Shown here: positions 9,067 through 17,054 of the stretch, one piece after another
How the letters are laid out: every line of letters begins with the position of its first letter
Position numbering within the stretch: position 1 is the stretch's first letter
Assembly (NCBI GenBank): GCA_963709645.1
Contig: CAVPXP010000017.1
Coordinates: 62,001-126,000 of the forward strand
Direction of reading: 5' to 3'
Origin: DYRB01 sp963709645
GTDB taxonomy: Bacteria; Pseudomonadota; Gammaproteobacteria; Chromatiales; Chromatiaceae
Length of the DNA stretch: 64,000 bases
Made by a program: the position numbers and the translations under genes
Notes under the pieces: model-generated
What the model was told of the DNA's origin: nothing
Seen by the model: only the letters and a program-made list of their open reading frames with translations
Database searches by the model: none

Positions 9067-9396
9067 TTGGGAACCAACAGACGCTGGTCGCGCCGAGCAG
9101 AACTTCTTCGAAACCTGTTTATTGTGCTCAGGAAAGGTTTGCAACGCTACTGCGACCGTCCAAACGATCTCGAATACATGTCAGAGCTTGCTGATGGAAT
9201 GGGTGCTTGGGAGTCATGGCGTATGAATCTCGAACGCACTGAGTTCCGGTTTAACGAAGACGTCATAACAATTGCAAGCAAGTCCGACACGCTTATCGTG
9301 GCCAGCCGTCGCTATCGCCTCCGTCTGTCCAGTAAGCTGGCCGGCTCTGCGAGGAACGGGTCGAGTCTTGTATTTTGTACAAAATACACGACTTGA
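9067..9396 (+). CDS. Hypothetical protein
   Basis: 109 codons. Residues 13-75 (LLRNLFIVLRKGLQRYC to FRFNEDVITIASKSD) have the composition and charge pattern of a real protein; the final 30 run into a palindrome and end in CTKYTT, which looks like read-through into a repeat. No family was recognised. It may be the 3' part of a larger broken gene. Confidence 0.3.
   Translation: MGTNRRWSRRAELLRNLFIVLRKGLQRYCDRPNDLEYMSELADGMGAWESWRMNLERTEFRFNEDVITIASKSDTLIVASRRYRLRLSSKLAGSARNGSSLVFCTKYTT
9370..9387. repeat. 18-bp perfect palindrome
   Basis: GTATTTTGTACAAAATAC is a perfect palindrome inside a longer imperfect dyad (GTCTT...CACGAC). It marks the point where GC content rises back to the genome level, so it may be an island boundary or a small dispersed repeat. 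Confidence 0.6.
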
Positions 9397-9742
9397 ACAC
9401 CCCGCTCTTGCGAGACCCTCGGGAGCAGCGAACAGAACCTGGACGAGCTGATGGCCAACCGCCCCGCTGGTCGCGCCGCGTATCGCATCGGCCCGACACA
9501 CCCGTGCCGGCACAGACCCCTGTCTGGCCATCCTCCCGGCCTTTGCCTCGGCCCCGCATGTCCTTGCTCGTGCCGCTTCCGGTTGCGGCGGAAGCGGCCC
9601 CTACCCCACGACCCACGGTCTCCAGATTCGGCCTTGCCATGGTGTCTCTGAGCGACCAGGTGCAGGGTTGCCAGGCTGCTGACCTTGATAGCGGTCCTAT
9701 GCGTAGGTGGCCGAATCGGCCGGCCCCAGGCAAATCCCCTAG

Positions 9743-9756
9743 TTGATATAGGTCAA
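9743..9756. promoter_or_regulatory. FNR/Dnr-type box upstream of nirS
   Basis: TTGATATAGGTCAA matches TTGAY-N4-RTCAA and lies 93 bases before the nirS start. Confidence 0.7.
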
Positions 9757-9849
9757 AGCCGGCCCGTCCGTCGCCCCGTAGCTTCACCGTCACCGCGACG
9801 CTCGACCCACAGCCCCTCGGCACCCGAGACCAAACAGAGGAATGCGCCC

Positions 9850-11578
9850 ATGAGGTTCCAGCCTAAACACGCCGCCGGGGTCCTAACCCTGTCGGTCCTC
9901 GCCCTTGCCATGACCACGACCTGGGCGGAAGACAAAGGCCATGATGTCGGCAAGTCGGACAGGGCCTACGAAGGGGCCCCCAGTGCCATCAAACCGGGCG
10001 AGACCCAGGACATGATCGACACCGAAGGCCCGCCCATGACCAAGGCGGAGTTCGATAAGGCCAAGGCGATCTTTTTCCAGCGCTGCGCCGGCTGCCATGG
10101 GGTGTTGCGTAAGGGCGCCACCGGCAAGCCCCTGACCACCGACAAGACCCGCCCATTGGGCACCGCCTACCTCTCCGCCTTCATCAACATGGGCTCCCCG
10201 GCTGGTATGCCCAACTGGGGCACCTCGGGCCAGCTCAGCCCGGCCGAGATCGACCTCATGGCCCGCTACCTCCAGCACGAGCCACCGCAGCCGCCGGAGT
10301 TCGGTATGAAGGAGATGAAGGAGACCTGGAAGGTCCTGGTGCCGCCGGAAGCCCGGCCGACCAAGCAGATGAACAAGCTCAACCTGGACAATCTGTTCTC
10401 GGTGACCCTGCGTGACGCCGGCGAGATCGCCCTGATCGACGGCGACTCCAAGGAGATCGTCTCTGTCATCCCGACCGGCTACGCGGTGCACATCTCACGC
10501 ATGTCCGCCTCCGGGCGTTATCTCTACGTCATCGGCCGCGACGCGCAGACTCAACCTCATCGACCTGTGGATGGAGCCCGCCCACAACGGTCGCCGAGAT
10601 GAAGGTAGGTCTGGAGGCGCGCTCGGTGGAGACGTCCAAGTTCAAGGGGACGGAGGACAAGTACGCCATCGCCGGGACCTACTGGCCGCCCCAGTTCGTC
10701 ATCATGGACGGCGACACCCTGGAGCCACTGAAGATCGTCTCCACCCGCGGCATGACCGTGGATACCCAGGAGTACCACCCTGAGCCCCGGGTCGCGGCCA
10801 TTGTCGCCTCCCACGAGAAGCCGGAGTTCATCGTCAACGTGAAGGAGACCGGCCACGTCCTGATGGTCGATTACTCCGACATCGACAACCTCAAGATCAC
10901 CGATATCGAGGCCGCCCCCTTCCTGCATGACGGCGGCTGGGACTCGACCCAGCGCTACTTCATGACGGCGGCCAACAAGTCCGACAAGATCGCCGTGGTG
11001 GACTCCAAGGAGGGCAAGCTGACCAGCCTGGTGAATGTCGGCTCCATCCCCCACCCGGGGCGCGGCGCCAACTTCGTCGATCCCGAATTCGGTCCGGTCT
11101 GGGCGACCAGTCACCTGGGCGACGCCTCCGTTGTGCTCATCGGCACAGACCCGGTGAAGCATCCGGACCAGGCGTGGAAGGTGGTGCGCAAGTTCGACGG
11201 GCAGGGCGGCGGGTCGCTGTTCATCAAGACCCATCCCAAGTCCAAGCACCTCTATGTGGACACGGCCCTGAACCCGGTGGAAGACATCAGCCAGTCGATC
11301 GCCGTGTTCGACATCGACAATCTGGATGCCGGCTTCAAGAAGCTCGACATCGCCGACATGGCGGACCTGGGCGACGGGCCCAAGCGCGTGGTCCAGCCGG
11401 AGTTCAACCAGGCCGGCGACGAGGTCTGGTTCTCGGTGTGGAACGGCAAGGACCAGAAGTCGGCACTGGTGGTGCTGGACGACAAGACCCTTAAGCTCAA
11501 GAAGCTGATCAAGGACGAGCGGCTCATCACCCCCACGGGCAAGTTCAACGTCTACAACACCATGCACGACGTGTACTG
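9850..11578 (+). pseudogene. nirS: Cytochrome cd1 nitrite reductase, two frameshifts
   Basis: Periplasmic enzyme that reduces nitrite to NO. The ATG at 9850 starts a signal peptide (cleavage after TTTWA). The cytochrome c domain has CAGCH at residues 79-83 and is followed by the eight-bladed d1 propeller, whose start (LRDAGEIALIDGDSKEIVSVI) is clear. After YLYVIGRDA the frame shifts near 10545, reads LNLIDLWMEP in the second frame, and shifts again near 10580-10595 into the third frame, which continues MKVGLEARSVETSKFKGTED to KFNVYNTMHDVY. Everything else is intact, including the C-terminal family ending, so either the gene is recently broken or the assembly has two indels within 50 bases. 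The downstream heme d1 genes are complete. Confidence 0.93.
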
Positions 11579-11589
11579 AGCCAGGCCGC

Positions 11590-11611
11590 GGCGGGGCCCG
11601 AGGGTCCCGCC
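11590..11611 (+). terminator. GC hairpin between nirS and nirC
   Basis: GGCGGGGCCC and GGGTCCCGCC pair over ten bases with one G-T wobble, 12 bases after the nirS stop. It could attenuate transcription from the abundant enzyme gene into the heme d1 assembly genes. Confidence 0.5.
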
Positions 11612-11637
11612 CCGTCTGGTGTACAGGGGAGCCTTCC

Positions 11638-11973
11638 ATGTCCTGGATCCGCATGACCCTGCTGGGCTTGATCCCCCTGCTGATGTTCGCCGCGGTGGGC
11701 TCGGCCCTGGCGGACAGCCTGAGCGCCGCACGCCAGGCAGAGCTGCGCAACCTGTTGGTACAGGACTGCGGCTCCTGCCATGGCCTGACCATGCACGGTG
11801 GCCTCGGGCCGCCCCTGCTCCCTGCCGACCTGGCGGCCAAGCCGCCCGCCTACTTGCAGGCAACCATTCTTTACGGCCGCCCGGGGACTCCCATGCCCCC
11901 CTGGCGGCCCTTCCTCAGCGACGCGGACTCGGCCTGGCTGGTCGAGACCCTGCAACACGGGTTAAACCCATGA
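11638..11973 (+). CDS. nirC: NirC-type small cytochrome c
   Basis: Periplasmic monoheme cytochrome c (111 residues) of the nir cluster, thought to take part in electron transfer during maturation or reduction of cytochrome cd1. A signal peptide (hydrophobic to about residue 25, ending SALA) precedes CGSCHGLTMHGGLGPPL. The late TPMPPW supplies a likely Met ligand. It lies 60 bases after nirS and overlaps nirF by four bases (ATGA). Confidence 0.82.
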   Translation: MSWIRMTLLGLIPLLMFAAVGSALADSLSAARQAELRNLLVQDCGSCHGLTMHGGLGPPLLPADLAAKPPAYLQATILYGRPGTPMPPWRPFLSDADSAWLVETLQHGLNP

Positions 11974-13178
11974 CGTCACGCCTCCTGGCCTGCCTGCTCT
12001 GCCTCGGCGTCGCCTGGTCCGGGGCTGGCGCCGGCGCCGATGAGCCCCTGCGCGGCACCGGCGATCTCGGGATCGTCGTCGAGCGCGCCCGCGGCAGCGT
12101 GCAGGTGGTCGAGACCAGCACCGACACCGCCCTGGGCCGGGTGGAGGGGCTTGGCGACCTGTCCCACGCCTCCGCCGTGTTCTCCCGCGACGGGCGTTTT
12201 GCCTTCGTCTTCGGCCGCGACGGGGGCCTGTCCAAGGTGGACCTGCTGACCCGCACCCTGGTCGGCCGCGTGGTTCAGGCGGGCAACAGCATCGGCGGGG
12301 CCATCTCCCAGGACGGGCGCCTGGTGGCCGTGTCCAACTACGAGCCGGGCGGAGTCCGCATCTTCGACGCAGCGACGCTCGCCCAGGTGGCGGACATCCC
12401 GGCCAGCTACGGCCAAGGTCCGGAAGGCGGCCCCGACGGCACCAAGCTGTCCAAGACCGTCGGCCTGGTCGACGCACCAGGGCAACGCTTCGCCTTCAGC
12501 CTGTGGGACGCGGGAGAGATCTGGGTCGCGGACCTGAGCGACCCGGCCAAACCCCAGATTCGGCGCTTCAAGGACATCGGCCGCCAGCCTTACGACGCCC
12601 TCATCACACCGGATGGCCGCTACTACATCGCGGGGCTCTTCGGCGAGGACGGCATGGCCCTGCTCGACCTCTGGGACCTGGACGCCGGGGTGAGGCGCAT
12701 ACTCCCTAAGTACGGCCAGGGCGAACAGCGCCTTCCGGTCTACAAGATGCCGCATCTGGACGGCTGGGCCGTCGCCGGGGACCGCGCCTTCGTCCCCGCC
12801 GTGGGCGCACACCAGGTCCTGGTAATCGACACGCGCACCTGGGAGGAAGCCGGGCGCATCGAGGTCCTGGGCCAGCCCGTCTTTGTCCGGGTCCGCCCGG
12901 ACGGGCGCCAGGCCTGGGTCAATTTCGCCCTGCCGGACAACGGCCAGATCCAGGTCATCGATACCAAGGACCTGAAGATCGTCCAGACCCTGGCCCCCGG
13001 GCCCGCGGTCCTGCACATGGAGTTCGAGCCCAAGGGCGAGGCCGTCTGGGTCTCGGTACGCGACGCCGACCGGGTCGACGTCTACGACACCGCGACCTTT
13101 GCACGCACGGCCACCCTGCCCGCGGAAAAGCCCAGCGGCATCTTCCTCACCGACCGCGCCAACCGGATCGGGCTATGA
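11970..13178 (+). CDS. nirF: Heme d1 biosynthesis protein NirF
   Basis: Eight-bladed propeller related to the d1 domain of NirS, required in the periplasm for a late step of heme d1 synthesis. The 402-residue product has a signal sequence to about residue 25 and then the NirF reading LGIVVERARGSVQVVE, GDLSHASAVFSRDGRFAFVF and HLDGWAVAGDRAFVPAVGAH. There is no heme-binding CxxCH, which separates it from NirN and NirS. The ATG at 11970 is set by the four-base overlap with nirC; the long upstream open frame is nirC read in another frame. nirD overlaps its end by four bases. Confidence 0.93.
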   Translation: MTSRLLACLLCLGVAWSGAGAGADEPLRGTGDLGIVVERARGSVQVVETSTDTALGRVEGLGDLSHASAVFSRDGRFAFVFGRDGGLSKVDLLTRTLVGRVVQAGNSIGGAISQDGRLVAVSNYEPGGVRIFDAATLAQVADIPASYGQGPEGGPDGTKLSKTVGLVDAPGQRFAFSLWDAGEIWVADLSDPAKPQIRRFKDIGRQPYDALITPDGRYYIAGLFGEDGMALLDLWDLDAGVRRILPKYGQGEQRLPVYKMPHLDGWAVAGDRAFVPAVGAHQVLVIDTRTWEEAGRIEVLGQPVFVRVRPDGRQAWVNFALPDNGQIQVIDTKDLKIVQTLAPGPAVLHMEFEPKGEAVWVSVRDADRVDVYDTATFARTATLPAEKPSGIFLTDRANRIGL

Positions 13179-13648
13179 GCGACACACCGGCCTTGACCCT
13201 GGATGCCGTCGACCGGCGACTGCTCAACGATTTTCAGCAGGGATTCCCGCTGTCCGCCAGGCCCTATGCCGAGGTCGGGGCCAGGCTGGGCATCGACGAA
13301 GCCGAGGTCCTGGCCCGGCTGTCGCGGCTCCAGGCGGCTGGGGCCGTGAGCCGCGTCGGGGCTGTGCTGCGCCCCAAACGGGTCGGGGTCAGCACCCTGG
13401 CCGCCATGACGGTGCCCCCGGGGCGCCTGGAGACCGTCGCGGCGATGATCAGCGCCTACCCCGAGGTCAATCACAACTACGAGCGCGAGCACAGGGTCAA
13501 CCTGTGGTTCGTCGTGACTGCGCCGAACACGGCACGCCTCAACGAGATCCTGGCGGAGATCGCCCTCGACACTGGCATCGAGGTCCTAGACCTGCCGATG
13601 CTGGAGGAATACCACATCGACCTGGGGTTCCCACTGCAATGGACATAA
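13175..13648 (+). CDS. nirD: Siroheme decarboxylase subunit NirD-like (AsnC/Lrp type)
   Basis: One of the Lrp-like NirDLGH proteins that together decarboxylate siroheme to didecarboxysiroheme in heme d1 synthesis. The 157 residues begin with the helix-turn-helix remnant DRRLLNDFQQGFPLSARPY and end with the ferredoxin-like domain containing NHNYEREHRVNLWFVV; the His in NYERxH is the family's functional residue. It overlaps nirF at the start and nirL by ten bases at the end. Confidence 0.85.
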   Translation: MSDTPALTLDAVDRRLLNDFQQGFPLSARPYAEVGARLGIDEAEVLARLSRLQAAGAVSRVGAVLRPKRVGVSTLAAMTVPPGRLETVAAMISAYPEVNHNYEREHRVNLWFVVTAPNTARLNEILAEIALDTGIEVLDLPMLEEYHIDLGFPLQWT

Positions 13649-14253
13649 GCCGCACCCTGCCCCCGAACGCCGCAGACACTGCCTTGCTGCATGCCGTTGC
13701 CGAGGGGCTGCCGCTGACCTCTCAGCCCTACGCCGTCATCGGGCGGGGGCTGGGTATGACCGAGGCGGAGGTCATCGACCGCCTGGGCCGACTCCTCGCC
13801 GAGGGGACCATCCGCCGCCTGGGCGTGGTGGTACGCCACCAGGAGTTGGGCTACCGGGCCAACGCCATGGTGGTCTGGGCCCTGCCGGAGGACCGGGTGA
13901 CAGAGTTGGGCGAGCGCATCGGCGCCCTGCCCTTCGTGACCCTCAGCTACCGGCGCCCTACCCGACCGGGGTGGCCCTACAACCTCTTTACCATGATCCA
14001 CGGGCGCGACCGCGCCGCCGTCCTGGCCCAGGTGGACCGGATCAAGGAGACCTGCGGGCTTCAGGCCGTGGATGCGGCCGTGCTCTTCAGCGGCCGGCGG
14101 TTCAAGCAGCGCGGGGCGCACTACGGGACAGCCCGGGCGGGATCGGTCGAAGACTGCGTCCCAGCTGCTGCCGGGGCTCAACAGCATGCTTCCCCCAAGC
14201 ACCCTGCCGACACGCGCCGCGCCGGATCATCCCGGCGCGACCTGCACCCCTAA
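13639..14253 (+). CDS. nirL: Siroheme decarboxylase subunit NirL-like
   Basis: Second Lrp-like siroheme decarboxylase subunit. It starts inside the end of nirD and reads LLHAVAEGLPLTSQPYAVIGRGLGMTEAEVIDRL, then RRPTRPGWPYNLFTMIHGRDR, as in NirL/NirH. The family normally ends near FSGRRFKQRG; here another 40 residues follow, unlike anything in the family, before a TAA at 14251-14253. That stop lies at the left edge of a dispersed repeat, so the tail is probably acquired read-through sequence. Confidence 0.85.
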   Translation: MDISRTLPPNAADTALLHAVAEGLPLTSQPYAVIGRGLGMTEAEVIDRLGRLLAEGTIRRLGVVVRHQELGYRANAMVVWALPEDRVTELGERIGALPFVTLSYRRPTRPGWPYNLFTMIHGRDRAAVLAQVDRIKETCGLQAVDAAVLFSGRRFKQRGAHYGTARAGSVEDCVPAAAGAQQHASPKHPADTRRAGSSRRDLHP

Positions 14254-14372
14254 GGGTCGGTGCCCATGACGCCGTACCCACCGCTTTCAGGGTGACCCGC
14301 CACCCGCCGGGCGACCTCCCCAATCGCGTCGCGGCGATGCCCGGCGGCGGTGGGCCCACCCTGACCTTCACG
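14254..14372 (+). repeat. Diverged about 115-bp direct repeat, copy A
   Basis: This stretch aligns by eye with 16403-16516: GGGTCGGTGCC / GGGTCTGTGCC, TCAGGGTG, GCCGGGCGA and a shared core GCGATGCCCGGCGGCGG occur in the same order and spacing, with roughly 70-80% identity. It begins directly after the nirL stop. The remaining bases to 14544 hold nothing I can identify. Confidence 0.6.
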
Positions 14373-14544
14373 CCCGACAGCAACGAGGACTCTCGCCGCT
14401 GATACCTTCCCAACCGACAAACCGCGGAGCGCACCCCGGCATTCCCGGCCGACAAGAGCAGGCTCCAGGTGCGGGGCAAGCCAGGTCCGGAATGCCGGCT
14501 CGCGCACACGGCTCGCCCACGAACAAGGGACCGTTCCGGCCAGG

Positions 14545-14988
14545 TCAACCGCTCGGCTGCCCCGTCCCTGGCTCATCCTCCAACTTCGGAAAAAGAAAAC
14601 GCTCCTCGCGGTCGACCCGGACCGCAAGCAGATCCAATAACTCGCCCGTGTCCTTCAGGAACTCATCGGTGAACTCGAAGTTGCAGTCCTTGAGCCATTT
14701 CTTGTTGTACTGCTCCGTCCACTGACGCAGGGCATGCTGGCCACTGATGAACCCCCAGGCGGCGGTCCGGACCTTGGCATCGTTGTGCGTCAGTAGGGAC
14801 GGATAGAGTTGCTTATCCTCTTCGGCCAAATGCTCCTTCAGCTTTCCGGCAATCTCACACAGCAGATTGTGGGCGGTCTTTGCAATCGTACGAATCTTGA
14901 GCGACTCCTCGTTGAGCAGCGGTCGAAGCTCCTCGACCATACCTAGTAGCTCGACGTGCTGCTCGTGGTAAAAACTGACGGGGTGCAT
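14545..14988 (-). CDS. Hemerythrin-domain (HHE) protein
   Basis: A 147-residue helical protein of the hemerythrin HHE superfamily, which binds a di-iron site and in denitrifiers is often tied to NO sensing, repair of iron centres or oxygen binding. The reading starts SFYHEQHVELLGMVEEL and has HLAEEDKQLYPSLL and DREERFLFPKLED, with His and Glu residues spaced for a di-iron site. It stands on the minus strand between plus-strand nir genes, its GC content is lower than theirs, and it is enclosed by direct repeats A and B, all of which suggest insertion. A ribosome site (GGAGGT) precedes the ATG. Confidence 0.8.
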   Translation of the reverse strand: MHPVSFYHEQHVELLGMVEELRPLLNEESLKIRTIAKTAHNLLCEIAGKLKEHLAEEDKQLYPSLLTHNDAKVRTAAWGFISGQHALRQWTEQYNKKWLKDCNFEFTDEFLKDTGELLDLLAVRVDREERFLFPKLEDEPGTGQPSG

Positions 14989-15331
14989 GGCGTACCTCCG
15001 GAGGTGGCTAGTAAGTTGCAGGCCTCGGGCGTCGGGCCTCGATCCGCCCCCATAACATCGGCCAGGTTTCGGGATTCGTCAAACGATGAATCCCAACCAC
15101 CAAGCACGGGGCACCAAGTACCGGGCAGAAGATCGCAAATCGTGCTTGGCTGTCACGGAGTGCGTTATCCTGTCCCCGGAACTGCGCAGGCTCGGCTCCA
15201 TAGGAGCACTCCTCATGCTCGGCCACGAGCCCGAACGCCGGGCCTGGCCCAGCACCTAGAGCCATAGCCGGCGCCAGAACCCGAAACGAACCTCCCTCAG
15301 CAATCAAGCCAACATCCGCGGGAATCGCACA
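14989..15331. other. Divergent intergenic region, no gene seen
   Basis: About 340 bases between the hemerythrin gene and the LysM gene, which point away from each other. It must hold both promoters. The open frame on the minus strand (15008-15307) has no protein-like reading. I see no clear FNR box here. Confidence 0.5.
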
Positions 15332-16204
15332 ATGAGCGTACTCCGGGAGATCCTCTTTCCGGCGGCTACAGTTGCGGCCGCCGTGGCGATCATTCTGGCG
15401 ATCGTCGTCCTAGTGGTGCCGCAGGAGAAACCGCCTGCACCACCTGCACCGCCTGACCCACAGGAGCAGGTGCCCTACGTGGACGCCGTCGCGCCGTCGG
15501 ACGTGATCGAGCGAGCCGCGGCCTTGCGGAGTCGTGCGGCAGCAATCAGAACCGTCACTGGGTCAGGGTCGAAGACCCGGCCCAGCGAGACGGTTCCCGC
15601 GTCAGGACCCATGTCCAAGGCGGTCACACCGCGCCAGCACGAGGGGCCACCGGATCAATCAGACAATGCCGCGCAAGCGCATGCCCCCTCCACGGCCCCT
15701 GGGTCAACCCGCGAAGGGTCGCGGGGATCCAGGCCAGGTGAAGCGGCCGGCGCGCCGGAGGCCCCGGGCCCCGCAGGGGAGACCTATGTGGTCAAAAGCG
15801 GCGACACGCCGGCGACCATTGCACGAGCGCACCTGGGTGACGCCTCCCGTTGGACAGACATTGCCCGCGCCAATCCCGGTTTGGATGCGAGGTCCCTCCA
15901 GATCGGCCAGATACTCCGGCTTCCGCGGGGCGCCGCACCCGCCGCCCCAGAGGTCCAGGCGGCTTCGATGGCGAAAAGGCCGACCACAACAGCTGGGGTG
16001 CCAGCGGCGTCCGTGGCACCCCTGGCGCTCCACCGCGTCGCCCAGGGTGACTCCCTCTATGAGCTGGCGCGCCGGTACTACGGCGATGCGACCCGCTGGA
16101 AAATGATCCAGGACGCCAATCCCACGATGCTGGGCACCGGGGTGACGGATCTGCGTCTGGACTCCGAGTTGATCATTCCCGCCCTCCCGGAGGCGAGCCG
16201 GTAA
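15332..16204 (+). CDS. Membrane-anchored protein with two LysM domains
   Basis: The 290-residue product has an N-terminal membrane anchor (about residues 8-30), a long low-complexity linker rich in Pro, Ala, Ser and Gly (about 33-150), and two LysM domains at about 151-195 (TYVVKSGDTPATIARAHLGD to LQIGQILRLP) and 231-285 (LHRVAQGDSLYELARRYYGD to LDSELIIP). LysM binds peptidoglycan, so it is probably an envelope protein facing the cell wall. A catalytic domain is absent. It sits with the hemerythrin gene between direct repeats A and B. Confidence 0.82.
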   Translation: MSVLREILFPAATVAAAVAIILAIVVLVVPQEKPPAPPAPPDPQEQVPYVDAVAPSDVIERAAALRSRAAAIRTVTGSGSKTRPSETVPASGPMSKAVTPRQHEGPPDQSDNAAQAHAPSTAPGSTREGSRGSRPGEAAGAPEAPGPAGETYVVKSGDTPATIARAHLGDASRWTDIARANPGLDARSLQIGQILRLPRGAAPAAPEVQAASMAKRPTTTAGVPAASVAPLALHRVAQGDSLYELARRYYGDATRWKMIQDANPTMLGTGVTDLRLDSELIIPALPEASR

Positions 16205-16266
16205 CTCTCGAATCCCTGCCCGGACTTCGTTGATGTCGTATTGGGCACGCGCCCCTCGGGAGGATT

Positions 16267-16280
16267 TTGATGCAAGTCAA
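16267..16280. promoter_or_regulatory. FNR/Dnr-type box upstream of the nirN unit
   Basis: TTGATGCAAGTCAA fits TTGAY-N4-RTCAA. It lies about 300 bases before the cytochrome gene at 16584, farther than the other boxes, and repeat B lies between the box and that gene; it may have been separated from its promoter. Confidence 0.55.
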
Positions 16281-16402
16281 AGCGAGGCCGCCGGCCGCCG
16301 TTTAGCTTGATGGCCACCGCAACAGTGCGGTGGCTGCAGCGGGTACGACCGAGCTGGAAATGAAGTCGGCCCGACGACGGCCCACAGGGGTAACCACACC
16401 TA

Positions 16403-16516
16403 GGGTCTGTGCCTTCGGCTCACTGCCGTTGAACTCAGGGTGGCCCAACTGCGGGCCGGGCGATCCCTCAAACACGTCGCCGCGATGCCCGGCGGCGGGT
16501 GGTGGCCCTGATCTTG
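16403..16516 (+). repeat. Diverged about 115-bp direct repeat, copy B
   Basis: Counterpart of 14254-14372 in the same orientation. Together the two copies enclose the hemerythrin and LysM genes. The rest of the 16205-16583 gap carries the FNR-type box and otherwise nothing I can identify. Confidence 0.6.
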
Positions 16517-16583
16517 ATCCCATGAGCGGCCGCCCCGGTCGACGATGCCCATCCCTTCACCTTGACCAAGAGCGAGCCACCCC

Positions 16584-17045
16584 ATGCGCCTGTGCTGGAC
16601 CCTCACCGCCCTGCTGGCCCTCGCATTGGCCGCCACCTTGTACCTTTTCCTGGTCCGCGGGTCTGTGGCCCCAGCCAGTGACGGCCGCACCGCCATCTTG
16701 CTCGCACCCGCGGAGCGTGACCTGGTCCTGACGGAGATGCGGGCCTTCCTCCAGGCGACCCAGACGGTCCTTGTCTCTGCGAACAAGGGGGACCTGCCCG
16801 CCGCGGTCGCCGCCGCCCGCGCAGTGGGGGCCGCCGCCCAGCAGGCGGTTCCGGTGAGCCTCATGGGCAAGCTCCCTCTAGGCTTCAAGCAACTCGGCTT
16901 CGATACCCATAGCCGCTTCGACCGACTCGCCTTGGACGCCCAGGATCTCGGCGACCCGGCCCAGACCCTGAGCGCCCTGGGCGAGCTGATGTCCAACTGC
17001 GTCGGCTGCCACGCCGCCTTCCGTATCGACGCGACCCAACCCTAA
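16584..17045 (+). CDS. Cytochrome c'-like / c-556-type protein
   Basis: A 153-residue exported protein: hydrophobic anchor or signal at residues 5-25, a helical middle, and a heme site CVGCH at residues 139-143 close to the C-terminus, the position seen in the four-helix-bundle cytochrome c'/c-556 group. Those proteins bind NO or transfer electrons. It begins ten bases before nirN's start region and probably shares its transcript. The exact subfamily is uncertain because the distal pocket cannot be judged by eye. Confidence 0.75.
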   Translation: MRLCWTLTALLALALAATLYLFLVRGSVAPASDGRTAILLAPAERDLVLTEMRAFLQATQTVLVSANKGDLPAAVAAARAVGAAAQQAVPVSLMGKLPLGFKQLGFDTHSRFDRLALDAQDLGDPAQTLSALGELMSNCVGCHAAFRIDATQP

Positions 17046-17054
17046 CCCCAGACC

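Larger units (their letters stand above)
7039..9742. other. AT-richer island of decayed genes
   Basis: About 2.7 kb with visibly lower GC than both flanks and without a long convincing gene. The longest open frame (7131-8096, minus) does not read like a protein. What can be recognised are short, frameshifted pieces on the plus strand: an Abi-like fragment, an HNH-like fragment and unknown fragments, plus a site resembling an integron attC. The stretch 9400-9742 returns to high GC and shows nothing I can identify. I read the island as horizontally acquired and now degenerating. Confidence 0.6.

Noticed and set aside
9293..9823. 176-codon minus-strand open frame over the nirS promoter
   Set aside because: It covers the FNR box and palindrome and has no protein-like pattern.
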